Assembly: GCA_900555195.1 (NCBI GenBank)
Contig: USKC01000100.1
Location: 1 to 9,526 of the forward strand
DNA length: 9,526 nucleotides
Reading direction: 5' to 3'
DNA from: an uncultured Lachnospiraceae bacterium
GTDB taxonomy: Bacteria > Bacillota > Clostridia > Lachnospirales > Lachnospiraceae
The notes under the pieces are model-generated. The model did not search any database and was not told where the DNA came from. It saw only the letters and a program-made list of their open reading frames with translations. The translations under genes were made by a program, and so were the position numbers. Positions 1 through 7,660 of the stretch are shown here, in pieces. Within the stretch, counting starts at the first letter, position 1; each line of letters opens with the position of its first letter.

Positions 1-6
1 AAATTT

Positions 7-34
7 TTTACAAAAACCCACCACCTGTGATAAT
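7..34 (+). promoter_or_regulatory. Putative sigma-A promoter of the LacI-type regulator
   Basis: TTTACA at 7-12 resembles a -35 box. After a 16-base spacer, GATAAT at 29-34 resembles a -10 box, and it is preceded by TGT (26-28), an extended -10 element. Transcription would start near base 41 and give a leader of about 65 bases. The match is by eye against the sigma-A consensus. Confidence 0.55.
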
Positions 35-47
35 ATAAAAAGAAGAA

Positions 48-65
48 AGAACCGTTTCCAGTTCT
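48..65. promoter_or_regulatory. Possible operator in the regulator leader
   Basis: AGAAC (48-52) and GTTCT (61-65) are perfect inverted 5-bp arms around an 8-base centre, just downstream of the predicted -10 box. The stretch also contains AACCGTTTC (50-58), which has the CpG centre common in LacI-family operators. A near-identical core, AACCGCTTC, lies upstream of the transport operon at 9113-9121. The position suits autorepression. The motif is short, and similar strings occur elsewhere in the window (for example near 1108-1116), so the evidence is weak. Confidence 0.3.
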
Positions 66-105
66 CTGACTCTATTTTTAGCTCTAACAAAACGGAGGGA
101 CGCGT

Positions 106-1107
106 TTGAAGGTAAATATGAAAATGATCAGCCAGATCACTGGCTATTCCCAGTCCACCATTTCCAATGTGCTCAACAACAAAAAGGGAACCAATCGCCA
201 GACCGCGGAAGAAATCCTGAGAGTGGCCAGGGAGATCGGCTATCTTTCCACATCCAAAATTGAAAATATCAAGCTGGTTTTTTATAAAAAAAGCGGGGAA
301 GTCCTGACCGAAACTCCGCTCATCAACGATCTGATAGACGGAATCGTGGAAGAAGCCCGCGAAAACGGGCTGAATACCATTTTGTTCAATATTCAGGAGA
401 ATGAAAGTGATTTTGAGGAGAAATTCGCTTCCCTTTTTTCCGACAGGAATTCCGGCATCATCCTTCTGGCTACCGAATTGAACGAGGAAGACATTCGCCC
501 GTTCCAGAACCTTACCTGTCCATTGGTGATCCTTGACGCATGGTTCGACCGTTTCCTCTTCGACACCGTGTTGATGAATAACTATGATTCTTTCCTGGCT
601 TCCGCCAAATATCTGATCGACAACGGGCATACCAAAATCGGTTTCCTGGGGAGCCAGATCCCCATACGCAATTTTTATTACCGGGAGCAGGGATTCCGCG
701 ACGCCATGAATCGATACAACTGTCCGCTGGATGAAGATCTCTTCATCTACCTGGAGCCCACGATGAACGGTTCCTATGAATCCATGAAAGCCCGCCTGAA
801 AGAGCCTTTCAATCCGCCCACCGCTTTCTGCGCCGTCAACGATATCGTCGCGCTGGGGGCCATGAAAGCCCTGCAGGAATACGGATACAAAGTTCCCGAT
901 GACATATCCATCATCGGTTTTGACAACATGCCTTTTGGGGAGATCAGCTCTCCTTCCTTAACCACAATCAACGTTCCCAAAAAGGCCCTGGGCGAGTTAT
1001 CCGTCAAGCGCCTGCTGGAACAGTGCCGCCGCAAGCCTTTCACCCCCTGCAAAACAGAACTTCTCACCTCTCTGGTGGCAAGGCAAAGCGTTAAGAAGAT
1101 GGGATAA
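106..1107 (+). CDS. LacI-family transcriptional regulator
   Basis: Sugar-responsive DNA-binding regulator, 333 residues, probably controlling the convergent transport operon and itself. The helix-turn-helix spans about residues 6-28 (ISQITGYSQSTISNVLNN), and the LacI signature continues through AREIGY near 41-46. The rest is a periplasmic-binding-protein-like effector domain. It includes the NDIVALGAMKAL segment near 245-256 and ISIIGFDNMPFGEISSPSLT near 267-286, both typical of the family. The start is TTG at 106: a GGAGGG site (94-99) lies 6 bases before it, while the ATGs at 118 and 124 are too far away. Oddly, the usual PN..AR.L hinge segment between the DNA-binding and effector domains is shortened: IGY is followed almost directly by the first effector strand (IKLVFY, 55-60). 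The effector is unknown. The family call is certain, the target inferred. Confidence 0.95.
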   Translation: MKVNMKMISQITGYSQSTISNVLNNKKGTNRQTAEEILRVAREIGYLSTSKIENIKLVFYKKSGEVLTETPLINDLIDGIVEEARENGLNTILFNIQENESDFEEKFASLFSDRNSGIILLATELNEEDIRPFQNLTCPLVILDAWFDRFLFDTVLMNNYDSFLASAKYLIDNGHTKIGFLGSQIPIRNFYYREQGFRDAMNRYNCPLDEDLFIYLEPTMNGSYESMKARLKEPFNPPTAFCAVNDIVALGAMKALQEYGYKVPDDISIIGFDNMPFGEISSPSLTTINVPKKALGELSVKRLLEQCRRKPFTPCKTELLTSLVARQSVKKMG

Positions 1108-1128
1108 AACCGTTCCGAACAAAAACAA

Positions 1129-1159
1129 AGCCGCCAACTGTTTCCAATCGTTGACGGCT
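1129..1159. terminator. Bidirectional terminator between the regulator and the operon
   Basis: AGCCGCCAAC (1129-1138) pairs with GTTGACGGCT (1150-1159) in 9 of 10 positions, with one C/A mismatch and an 11-base loop. On the plus strand the stem is followed by CTTTTC. On the minus strand it is followed by TTTGTTTTTG, a better U tract. It sits between two convergent stop codons (1107 and 1194), so it probably ends both transcripts. Confidence 0.8.
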
Positions 1160-1193
1160 CTTTTCATGGGAGCAGGAAGCTGCATATCGGGAA

Positions 1194-2111
1194 TCAATCC
1201 TCCCTTGCGGTTATGCCGGCTGCATCAAGCCGTCTTTTCGCTTCCTCCCAAATATCACTTTTCAGCGCGCCCCTGCATGCTGCATGGACATTTTCTCTTA
1301 AATGTTCTCTGTCTTTGGTTCCCACAATCACGCTTCCGATCTGCGGGTGGGAAAGGGAAAACCGAAGCAGGAATTCGTTTAAATTTTCTCCGGCTTCAAA
1401 CAGTTCTTCAAGCCCGGCCTGTCTCGCCTTCTCTTCATACTCCGGATAATATCGTTTCAATGCGCCGCGGCAGATCACTCCAATTCCATGATCCGAAATT
1501 CTGCGGATCATATGTTCATTTGTACGGGTCAATCCGCCATAAACCACCTGTATTGCTTCAAATTTACCCCAAGATACCATTTCTTTGCAGGCTTCATATC
1601 CGAACCCTGCCGGGTATAAATCCTGCTCCGGGCTTCCGTTCCGGCAGCTGAATGCAATATGTCCCACTTTCCCGCTTCTTTTTATTTTTTCTGCTGCCCA
1701 AAGGACTTCTCCTTCTGCACCGCCCTGCAGATATTCCGGCATGATGCCATGAAGCTGCCAGATATCGATGTGATCCGTCCTCAAAAGCCGCAGGCTCTGA
1801 TCGATGTTCTTTTCCAGCTGTGCAGCCGTCCAAATGTGGTCCCGTTTGTCCAGGAAGCATCCGTTCTCATCCACATTACATCCGCATTTCGTCGCGAGCA
1901 CAAATTCATCCCTTCTATGTGAGATGGCCCTTCCGATGTACTCTTCTGCCCGTCCATAGCACGGTGAAGAGTCGATCAGCGTAATCCCCTGGTCCAGCAC
2001 CTCATTCAGAAGGGTTTCTGCATCCTTCAGGTCAAGCTTCCCTATTTCCATAGCCCCAAAGCCAAGGCAGGTAACGTTCAGGCCCGTTTTCCCAAGCGTT
2101 CTTTTATTCAT
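1194..2111 (-). CDS. Aldo/keto reductase
   Basis: NAD(P)H-dependent oxidoreductase of the aldo/keto reductase superfamily, 305 residues, cytoplasmic. The family's catalytic tetrad is visible: Asp47 and Tyr52 (in IDSSPCYGRAEEYIG), Lys75 (LATKCG) and His121 (WQLHG). The N-terminal TLGKTGLNVTCLGFGAM and the C-terminal cofactor segment SVIVGTKDREHLREN (260-274) fit the same fold. The length is close to the family's usual size. GGGAGG at 2120-2125, 8 bases before the ATG, fixes the start. It is the last gene of the operon, and its first 8 bases overlap the end of the propeller gene, which suggests translational coupling. In this setting it could reduce or oxidise a sugar or aglycone released by the GH2 enzyme, but the substrate cannot be read from the sequence. 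Confidence 0.92.
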   Translation of the reverse strand: MNKRTLGKTGLNVTCLGFGAMEIGKLDLKDAETLLNEVLDQGITLIDSSPCYGRAEEYIGRAISHRRDEFVLATKCGCNVDENGCFLDKRDHIWTAAQLEKNIDQSLRLLRTDHIDIWQLHGIMPEYLQGGAEGEVLWAAEKIKRSGKVGHIAFSCRNGSPEQDLYPAGFGYEACKEMVSWGKFEAIQVVYGGLTRTNEHMIRRISDHGIGVICRGALKRYYPEYEEKARQAGLEELFEAGENLNEFLLRFSLSHPQIGSVIVGTKDREHLRENVHAACRGALKSDIWEEAKRRLDAAGITARED

Positions 2112-3189
2112 CCAGATAACCTCCCGTGCTTAAATCCGTCTTTCTTCCTCTGCGTTCGGCAGGGCTGTCCCATTGTGCGGCATATTCGCTTTTCTGCCAC
2201 TCTTCCAGATTCAACAGTCCAAGCCCCATTCCATATCCGGCCTCTGAGCCACAGACATTCAGCATGAACGCCAACCATTTGCCATCCGGGCTTACGTTAG
2301 AATTGGTGGCCCGCCACGGCGCTTTCCAAAGCATCCTCGTCATTCTGCACCTCTTCATGGAACCGTCCAGTTTCAGTTTCCACAGATCAATCGTGCAGGA
2401 ATCGGCCCCTCCATCACAGGACGACTCCAGACAGATATAATTTTCATCCGGAAAGATCCCTTCACATTCATTATGAATATGGGGCTCCAGAATATACAGC
2501 CGTGTTCTTCCAGTCGCAATGTCAATCCCTTTGACCGTACAGAAATAATCCTTTTTGTCCACTCCCGGATAATTATAATACTCTGCCATGATTACTTCCG
2601 CATCTTCGTTTCTGAAGTCCTGCGGCTCCGGATCAAAACCCGTTACGCGATAAATAATCTTATCCTTACCGAGATACGGTCCATTTTCCCCGTATTCAAT
2701 CTCCGTCACATGTACTTCAAAGTCCTCCGGAGAACCGATTGACGGATCATGGTTTCCATTGCAGGAATATGTGATCCTGTTTGCAATCCTCGATACGCCG
2801 CATCCTTCAAAAATCCTTCTTCCCAAAGGCTTTGGCGGCGTTTTGGCATCCTTGTCCATAATCCACAGTTCCGATTCAACGCGGCGGCTCGTATATCTGT
2901 CCTTGAACTCTTTGGGGCCAATCAAGATATAATCGCCGTTTGGGAGAAATAAAACTCTCAGGAAAGAATGGTGTTCTCCAAGATTCTTCGTCAGATTCTT
3001 CACTTCCCGCGTTTCAATATTTATCTCGCAGACATCTCCATAATTGCTTTCAATAAAAGCGATCCGTTTTCCATCGGGCGACCAATATGGCCTTTCCCCG
3101 TAATCCAGAAGCTTTTCATGAAATGCCGGAGGTTCGTCCAGCGGGAATGCTCCCTTCGCCCTTTCATTCCTCCTGTTTTCCTGATTCAT
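2104..3189 (-). CDS. PD40/TolB-like beta-propeller protein of unknown function
   Basis: Predicted soluble beta-propeller of 361 residues with no signal peptide or membrane segment, so cytoplasmic. PD40-type blades are recognisable at PYWSPDGKRIAFIES (34-48), FLPNGDYILIG (81-91), GIFPDENYICLESS (244-257) and SPDGKWLAFML (300-310). Similar propellers include the oligogalacturonate lyases of family PL22 and accessory proteins of sugar-utilisation loci. I cannot place the PL22 catalytic and metal-binding residues with confidence, so lyase activity is not claimed. The start is supported by GGAGG at 3196-3200, which lies inside the 3' end of the GH2 gene. The two genes overlap by 26 bases and are probably translated in a coupled way. 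The position between a glycosidase and a reductase suggests a role on the same substrate, either as an enzyme or as a binding protein. Confidence 0.75.
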   Translation of the reverse strand: MNQENRRNERAKGAFPLDEPPAFHEKLLDYGERPYWSPDGKRIAFIESNYGDVCEINIETREVKNLTKNLGEHHSFLRVLFLPNGDYILIGPKEFKDRYTSRRVESELWIMDKDAKTPPKPLGRRIFEGCGVSRIANRITYSCNGNHDPSIGSPEDFEVHVTEIEYGENGPYLGKDKIIYRVTGFDPEPQDFRNEDAEVIMAEYYNYPGVDKKDYFCTVKGIDIATGRTRLYILEPHIHNECEGIFPDENYICLESSCDGGADSCTIDLWKLKLDGSMKRCRMTRMLWKAPWRATNSNVSPDGKWLAFMLNVCGSEAGYGMGLGLLNLEEWQKSEYAAQWDSPAERRGRKTDLSTGGYLDE

Positions 3190-5716
3190 AGTGCACCTCC
3201 CTATTCACATTTCCCCAATTCAATATGCTCTCTTCCGAAGAATAATAACCTTTTGCATGTATGATACCGCCCGAATGCTTTCCGGAAATCCGAATCTTTT
3301 TGCTTTGTCCGGGCATTAAATCAAAATAGTTGTCCGAAAAATCCCATCCGAATCTGTCTCCGCCATCTTCTCCCCATAATTCCACGCACCTGGCGAAACG
3401 ATCCGTTTCAATCCGAAATTCCCCGCCGCCTTCATCCGTAATGGTTAATTTTGCGTCCGGAAATTCCATATGACGTTCAATATCCACATAATCTGTCATT
3501 TCCGTCATCACTTTTCCACTCGTGTCCGTCACCTTCGCATACAGAATGTGTTCATTCATCAGAAATTGCCCAAACGCATTGAGATCGGTCAGAAACAGGG
3601 ATTCATCCGGCCTGATTCGGAATGTTTTTTTCATGAATTTTGTAGCGGCATTCTTGTTTAAATGAAACAGCTTTATATAAACGGTTCCTTCCTGTACTTC
3701 CAGCGTATCGTTTACAAGCCATACGCCGATATAATCGTCCTTGGAAAAGAAAATCTGGAAAGGCTGATATAATCTTTTCAATGCAAAATATGGCATGCAT
3801 GGTTCCAGATAATAATCCATCAACCCCGAATAAATGTGCGGAGCGCTGGTATTCAGTTTCCACCACAAATGTCCTTTGCATTTCCGGTAATTCTCATAGC
3901 GTTCTTCATAGCTTCTTCCCCGCCTGTACCGCCCTATACACTCCGTCATATATTTGCTTACGGAAGCCCCAAACCGATAAATCATGGAAGGAAGGTCATC
4001 CGCATCATAAAATTGTTCCACTTCCGAAATTTTTCTCCATCCATCAGCGGAGGTGAACGCTTTCCAGGAAGGCGGCCATGGGAAAAGATTTCCTTTCGTC
4101 ATTTGTCCGCTATAATCTTCCGGCCACAATCCCTTTTCCCCGATCATTCTTTTCATGGAATGAGACGGCGGAAGGAAAGAGCGCATATTTTCAGATAAGA
4201 ATACCGGATATCTGCCTCCCGGCACAAACCAGGTGCTTGTATAGCTGTGCGTATCTCCTTCCAAAGGATCGTTCGCATACTTTCCTCCGCAGGGAGATGA
4301 CATATGATAGTATCGTTCCGGATCCAGTTCCTGGCAAATCCCTCGATAATCTTCATCATAGATTTCATATCCGATGCATTCCTCTCCCGGATTGGAAAAA
4401 TCTCTGCACATCACGCTTTCATTGCTTCCGCACCAAAGAAGGATGGACGGATGATGTTTCAGACGTCTTATCTGATAACGCGCCTCCTTCCGGCACAGCT
4501 CCCGAAATGCATATTCCTCAGGATACATGGAATAATCGTGGAAAAAATCCTGCCACAGCAAAACCCCAAGCTGGTCGCACATGTCATAAAAAACATCCGG
4601 AAGCCTGTCCCCGCCTCCCCAGACTCTGATGCAGTTCATATTGGCATGCAGCGCTTTCTTTATCAGGGCTTCCGCCCTTTTGGCATCATAACAGCCTGTT
4701 TTATTATCAATCGGCGCGAGATTTGCTCCCCACAGCTTGATCGGCTTTCCATTTAATTCAAATTCCATATCCCCGGTCTTTTTCAGGACACGAAATCCTA
4801 TTTTTTTCTGCCGGCAATCCATGATTTCCGAATGGTTTGTAAGATATATTTTCAGGCTGTATAAATACGGATTTCCTCTCTGCGCCGTTTCCCATAATAT
4901 GGGATTGTCTATCATGAAACGGATTCTCCCTTTCTGTCCTTCCAGTTCCCCTTCGCCCGAACACAGCCTTTCGTTCTCATCCCACAGTTCGTACCGCAAA
5001 GCAGCGCCTACTTCCGCTTCGCCGAACAAATCAACAGCAACAGCAACCTTTCCGCGTTTCCCATCATCCAGTACGGATACGGACACTTCTGTCTGTTTCA
5101 GGCCATTTTCGCCCGAGGCCATCCATACTTCATCATACAGGCCCATCCTGGTTAAATAGGGCGGGAAGCCCAGATAGTCATCATATCCCCTGTGAAATCC
5201 CCTGAAAAGCGCCCATTTCGGCATAACTTTATTCTGATAGCGCTGCGGGACCTGCATTTCTTCCATTTTTTTCCAAGGAGAATGGACATGGACAACAAGC
5301 CAGTTCTCCTTCTTTTCGGTATTACGCGGCTTTAATAAAACCGGCAGGAATACATCTTCGCTGCTGTCTATCCATTCTCGATTCCAGTAAAAATCGGCAA
5401 AGGTGTCCACCCCGCCAAAATACAGCCAGGTTGGCCTTTTTGCAGCACAGTCTTCCGCATCCAGTCGAATGACATACAGCCAGTCATTTTGAGAAACCCA
5501 CCGGCTTTCCTCCCCGCTTCCGGTCTTTGCCGGGTCCTCAACCACCCCATGATAGGTTAATACATCCAAAACCTGCATGGGCATAGAAGGAATCTCATAT
5601 CCCGTTTTTTGGCAACGATATTTCTCTTCCAGCTCTTCCAATTCCTTCTGCTCCAACTTGCCCTTGTTTTCTGTTGAAAACAGCCGCCATCCATTTTTTA
5701 ATTCCTTATACTCCAT
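3164..5716 (-). CDS. Glycoside hydrolase family 2 protein, beta-mannosidase-like
   Basis: Retaining exo-glycosidase of family GH2, 850 residues, without a signal peptide, so it likely acts on imported sugar in the cytoplasm. An N-terminal sugar-binding-like domain shows LYFGGVDTFADFYWN (98-112). The TIM-barrel domain has NMNCIRVWGGGDRLPDVFYD (359-378) and LLWQDFFHDYSMYPEE (386-401), hallmarks of beta-mannosidases and exo-beta-glucosaminidases. The acid/base is predicted as Glu433 (HPSILLWCGSNES) and the nucleophile as Glu509 (YPVFLSENMRSFLPP). After the barrel, WWKLNTSAPHIYSGLMDYY (618-636) matches the family's WQLND.WP..SW.s.DY segment but lacks the usual LND.WP and SW residues, so the specificity may be unusual. 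A beta-rich tail follows. The ATG at 5716 has AAGGGGG (5723-5729) 6 bases upstream. The gene starts 36 bases after the permease stop. Family is clear; mannoside specificity is inferred. Confidence 0.9.
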   Translation of the reverse strand: MEYKELKNGWRLFSTENKGKLEQKELEELEEKYRCQKTGYEIPSMPMQVLDVLTYHGVVEDPAKTGSGEESRWVSQNDWLYVIRLDAEDCAAKRPTWLYFGGVDTFADFYWNREWIDSSEDVFLPVLLKPRNTEKKENWLVVHVHSPWKKMEEMQVPQRYQNKVMPKWALFRGFHRGYDDYLGFPPYLTRMGLYDEVWMASGENGLKQTEVSVSVLDDGKRGKVAVAVDLFGEAEVGAALRYELWDENERLCSGEGELEGQKGRIRFMIDNPILWETAQRGNPYLYSLKIYLTNHSEIMDCRQKKIGFRVLKKTGDMEFELNGKPIKLWGANLAPIDNKTGCYDAKRAEALIKKALHANMNCIRVWGGGDRLPDVFYDMCDQLGVLLWQDFFHDYSMYPEEYAFRELCRKEARYQIRRLKHHPSILLWCGSNESVMCRDFSNPGEECIGYEIYDEDYRGICQELDPERYYHMSSPCGGKYANDPLEGDTHSYTSTWFVPGGRYPVFLSENMRSFLPPSHSMKRMIGEKGLWPEDYSGQMTKGNLFPWPPSWKAFTSADGWRKISEVEQFYDADDLPSMIYRFGASVSKYMTECIGRYRRGRSYEERYENYRKCKGHLWWKLNTSAPHIYSGLMDYYLEPCMPYFALKRLYQPFQIFFSKDDYIGVWLVNDTLEVQEGTVYIKLFHLNKNAATKFMKKTFRIRPDESLFLTDLNAFGQFLMNEHILYAKVTDTSGKVMTEMTDYVDIERHMEFPDAKLTITDEGGGEFRIETDRFARCVELWGEDGGDRFGWDFSDNYFDLMPGQSKKIRISGKHSGGIIHAKGYYSSEESILNWGNVNREVHYESGKQEE

Positions 5717-5723
5717 CTTTTTC

Positions 5724-5776
5724 CCCCTTGCGTCCCGTTGATGCAGAAAACACTACCCCTTTAGTCCCGTTGACGC
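5724..5776 (-). repeat. Imperfect 21-bp direct repeat across the permease/GH2 junction
   Basis: The plus-strand segments 5756-5776 and 5724-5744 are identical at 18 of 21 positions, sharing the core GTCCCGTTGA. On the minus strand the first copy encodes the permease C-terminus (ASTGLKG then stop). The second lies between the stop and the next gene and, read in its own frame, would give ASTGRKG. The second copy also supplies the AAGGGGG ribosome site of the GH2 gene. Confidence 0.8.
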
Positions 5777-6610
5777 AATTCCTTCTACAAAGTATTTCTG
5801 CAGGCAGGCAAAAACCAAGATGACAGGAATCAGCGCAATAACAGACCCGGCCATAATCAATGAGTATTCTGACGAATATTCCGAAATGAAGCTTCTGAGT
5901 CCAAGCTGAATTGTCTTTAACTTATCTGTATTTATGTAGATCAGAGGTCCCATGAAATCATTCCATGTAGAAGTAAATGAAAAGATGGTCAGCGTCGCAA
6001 TAACCGGCTTGGAAAGAGGAAGCATAATCCGCCCGTAAATCCCATATTCACTCGCCCCGTCAATCCTTGCAGCCTCACATATCTCATCCGGAATTTCCAT
6101 ATAAAACTGTCTGACCAGAAATACGCCAAAAGCCGTAAAACTTTGCAGAATGATCAAAGATAAATGCGTATCTACCAAACCAAGCCATCGAATGATAATG
6201 AACTGGGGAATCATATAGGACTGCCACGGCATGGCTATTGTACATATATAGCTGAGAAACAGAAAATTTTTCCCCGGAAATTTCATTTTGGCAAAGGCAT
6301 ACGCCGCAAAGGTGCTGGTCAGAAGCTGCATCAAAGTAATGACCACCGTCAGCTTTGCCGTATTAAAAAAATAACGCAGCAGGGGAATCTCTTCCCATAT
6401 TCTCACATAATTGTCTGTAATAAATTCTTCCGGCCACCATACGATCGGATAGGTAAATACATCTTTATTCAATTTGAAAGAGGATACAAGCATCCAGGCA
6501 AACGGCACCAGCATGATCACGCTGATAAAAATCAGAAGAATATAGATAATTGTTTTTTTTGCAATCTTTTTTATCATTACTCCTCTTTTACTGTAAAACA
6601 GATCTTTCAT
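5753..6610 (-). CDS. Sugar ABC transporter permease, MalG-like (CUT1)
   Basis: Inner-membrane permease of a CUT1-type carbohydrate ABC importer, 285 residues. About six hydrophobic helices are visible near residues 17-40, 82-107, 115-138, 145-168, 202-225 and 250-272. The EAA loop that contacts the ATPase is present: CEAARIDGASEYGIYGRIML from 178, then Pro198. The C-terminus EGIASTGLKG is typical of the MalG branch. It pairs with the MalF-like protein encoded upstream, and 65 bases separate the genes. The ATG at 6610 has GGAAAGGAG (6621-6629) at a long 10-base spacing. A second ATG at 6577 has GAGGAG only 2 bases away, so the first is preferred, without certainty. No ATP-binding subunit is encoded in the window; in many Firmicutes a shared MsmX-type ATPase serves such importers. 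Confidence 0.94.
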   Translation of the reverse strand: MKDLFYSKRGVMIKKIAKKTIIYILLIFISVIMLVPFAWMLVSSFKLNKDVFTYPIVWWPEEFITDNYVRIWEEIPLLRYFFNTAKLTVVITLMQLLTSTFAAYAFAKMKFPGKNFLFLSYICTIAMPWQSYMIPQFIIIRWLGLVDTHLSLIILQSFTAFGVFLVRQFYMEIPDEICEAARIDGASEYGIYGRIMLPLSKPVIATLTIFSFTSTWNDFMGPLIYINTDKLKTIQLGLRSFISEYSSEYSLIMAGSVIALIPVILVFACLQKYFVEGIASTGLKG

Positions 6611-6675
6611 AAAATTTCTGCTCCTTTCCTGTTTTCCTGCAACAGTCCGGCCAAGTCTGAACCGCTATATTTTCC

Positions 6676-7566
6676 TTACATATATTCAGACCACTTCCGT
6701 TCAGCCCTGAACTGAATAAGGGTAACGATTAAAACGATGAAAAACAGGACAGTGGCTACGGCACTGGCATATCCAAACTTATATTCAGTAAAGGCGCTGT
6801 CATAAATATGCATTACCAGGACATTCGTGGAGCGTCCCGGCCCTCCTTCTGTCATGGTATAGATCAAATCAAATACCTTAAAACATGAAATTGTGAGCAT
6901 AATGCTTACAAAAAATGTAATGGGTGTGAGCATAGGTAACGTAATTTTACGAAATCTCTGCCATCCTGAAGCTCCGTCCATTTTGGCGGCTTCATATAAT
7001 TCGCTCGGGATACCCTGTAGGCCAGCTAGATAAATAATCATATAATATCCCACATTTCTCCAGATAGATGCCAAAATCACAACCGGCATGGACCAGTCCG
7101 TAGACGCCGCCCACCTGGGTGGATTTTTAACGCCCAGCGAACTGAGCATCATATTTACAGGGCCCATATCCGGATTGAAAAGCATATTCCAAACCGCTGC
7201 AATCGCCACAACCGCCGCCACATGCGGGAAAAAAATTGCAGACCGGAAGATTGTCATTCCCTTTATCTTGGAATTCAAAAGCCATGCCAACGCCAGCGAG
7301 CAAACCATGGTGATAGGCACAGTCCCAACCGCATAGTAAAGCGTATTGAACAGCGATATCCGAAACGTGCTGTTCTTTACCATTCTCTGATAATTTTCAA
7401 AACCGATAAATGCAAAGATATTTCCTGCGTTCCATTCACAGAGAGAAAGAAAAAAGGTACACACGACGGGTATCAGCGTAAAGATAAGATAACCAATGAA
7501 ATTGGGCGCAATAAAGGAATACGCGATCAGATTGTTCTTGGTACTTTTTTTCATTTTTTGTTTCAT
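6676..7566 (-). CDS. Sugar ABC transporter permease, MalF-like (CUT1)
   Basis: Partner permease of the CUT1 importer, 296 residues. Hydrophobic helices lie near residues 14-36, 71-98, 108-130, 160-183, 214-236 and 264-285. The EAA loop is clear: YEAAKMDGASGWQRFRKITL from 191, then Pro211. The motif TEGGPGRSTNVLVMHIY (239-255) is characteristic of MalF/LacF-type permeases. The frame is open back to a GTG at 7575, but that codon lies within the AAGGGGTGG ribosome site. The ATG at 7566 is correctly spaced from this site and gives the usual N-terminus of a few Lys followed by NNLIAYSFIAPNFIGYL, so I choose 7566. It lies 94 bases after the solute-binding protein gene, separated by a strong hairpin that may lower its expression relative to that gene. 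Confidence 0.94.
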   Translation of the reverse strand: MKQKMKKSTKNNLIAYSFIAPNFIGYLIFTLIPVVCTFFLSLCEWNAGNIFAFIGFENYQRMVKNSTFRISLFNTLYYAVGTVPITMVCSLALAWLLNSKIKGMTIFRSAIFFPHVAAVVAIAAVWNMLFNPDMGPVNMMLSSLGVKNPPRWAASTDWSMPVVILASIWRNVGYYMIIYLAGLQGIPSELYEAAKMDGASGWQRFRKITLPMLTPITFFVSIMLTISCFKVFDLIYTMTEGGPGRSTNVLVMHIYDSAFTEYKFGYASAVATVLFFIVLIVTLIQFRAERKWSEYM

Positions 7567-7595
7567 AAAAGCCACCCCTTATCTTCTTTACTGAA

Positions 7596-7645
7596 AATGC
7601 CCCGCCACTTTCCTCTTCCCCTTATAGAGGTTGTGGCGGAGCATT
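7596..7645 (-). terminator. Intercistronic hairpin after the solute-binding protein gene
   Basis: AATGCCCCGCCAC (7596-7608) pairs with GTGGCGGAGCATT (7633-7645) over 13 bp including one G-U pair. An inner 5-bp stem is formed by CCTCT (7612-7616) and AGAGG (7626-7630). On the minus strand only TTTT follows the stem, which makes this a poor intrinsic terminator. It more likely acts as a partial terminator or 3' stabiliser, giving more solute-binding protein than permease, as known for other binding-protein-dependent operons such as malE-malF. Confidence 0.75.
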
Positions 7646-7660
7646 CACAAAAGCTTTCAG

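Noticed and set aside
1151..1651. Plus-strand open frame of 166 codons opposite the reductase gene
   Set aside because: It overlaps the terminator and lies antisense to a well-supported aldo/keto reductase. The product is Pro/Arg/Ser-rich and shows no domain.
2104..3189. Naming the propeller protein an oligogalacturonate lyase
   Set aside because: Only the PD40-type blade pattern is visible. The catalytic and metal-binding residues of PL22 could not be identified with confidence, and the neighbouring GH2 enzyme does not point to pectin.
4078..4756. Long open frames on the plus strand (183 and 150 codons) opposite the GH2 gene
   Set aside because: They lie antisense to a gene with clear family motifs, have compositions typical of mirror frames and no family resemblance that I can see.
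7567..7575. GTG start adding three residues to the MalF-like permease
   Set aside because: The GTG is part of the AAGGGGTGG ribosome site. The ATG at 7566 has proper spacing.
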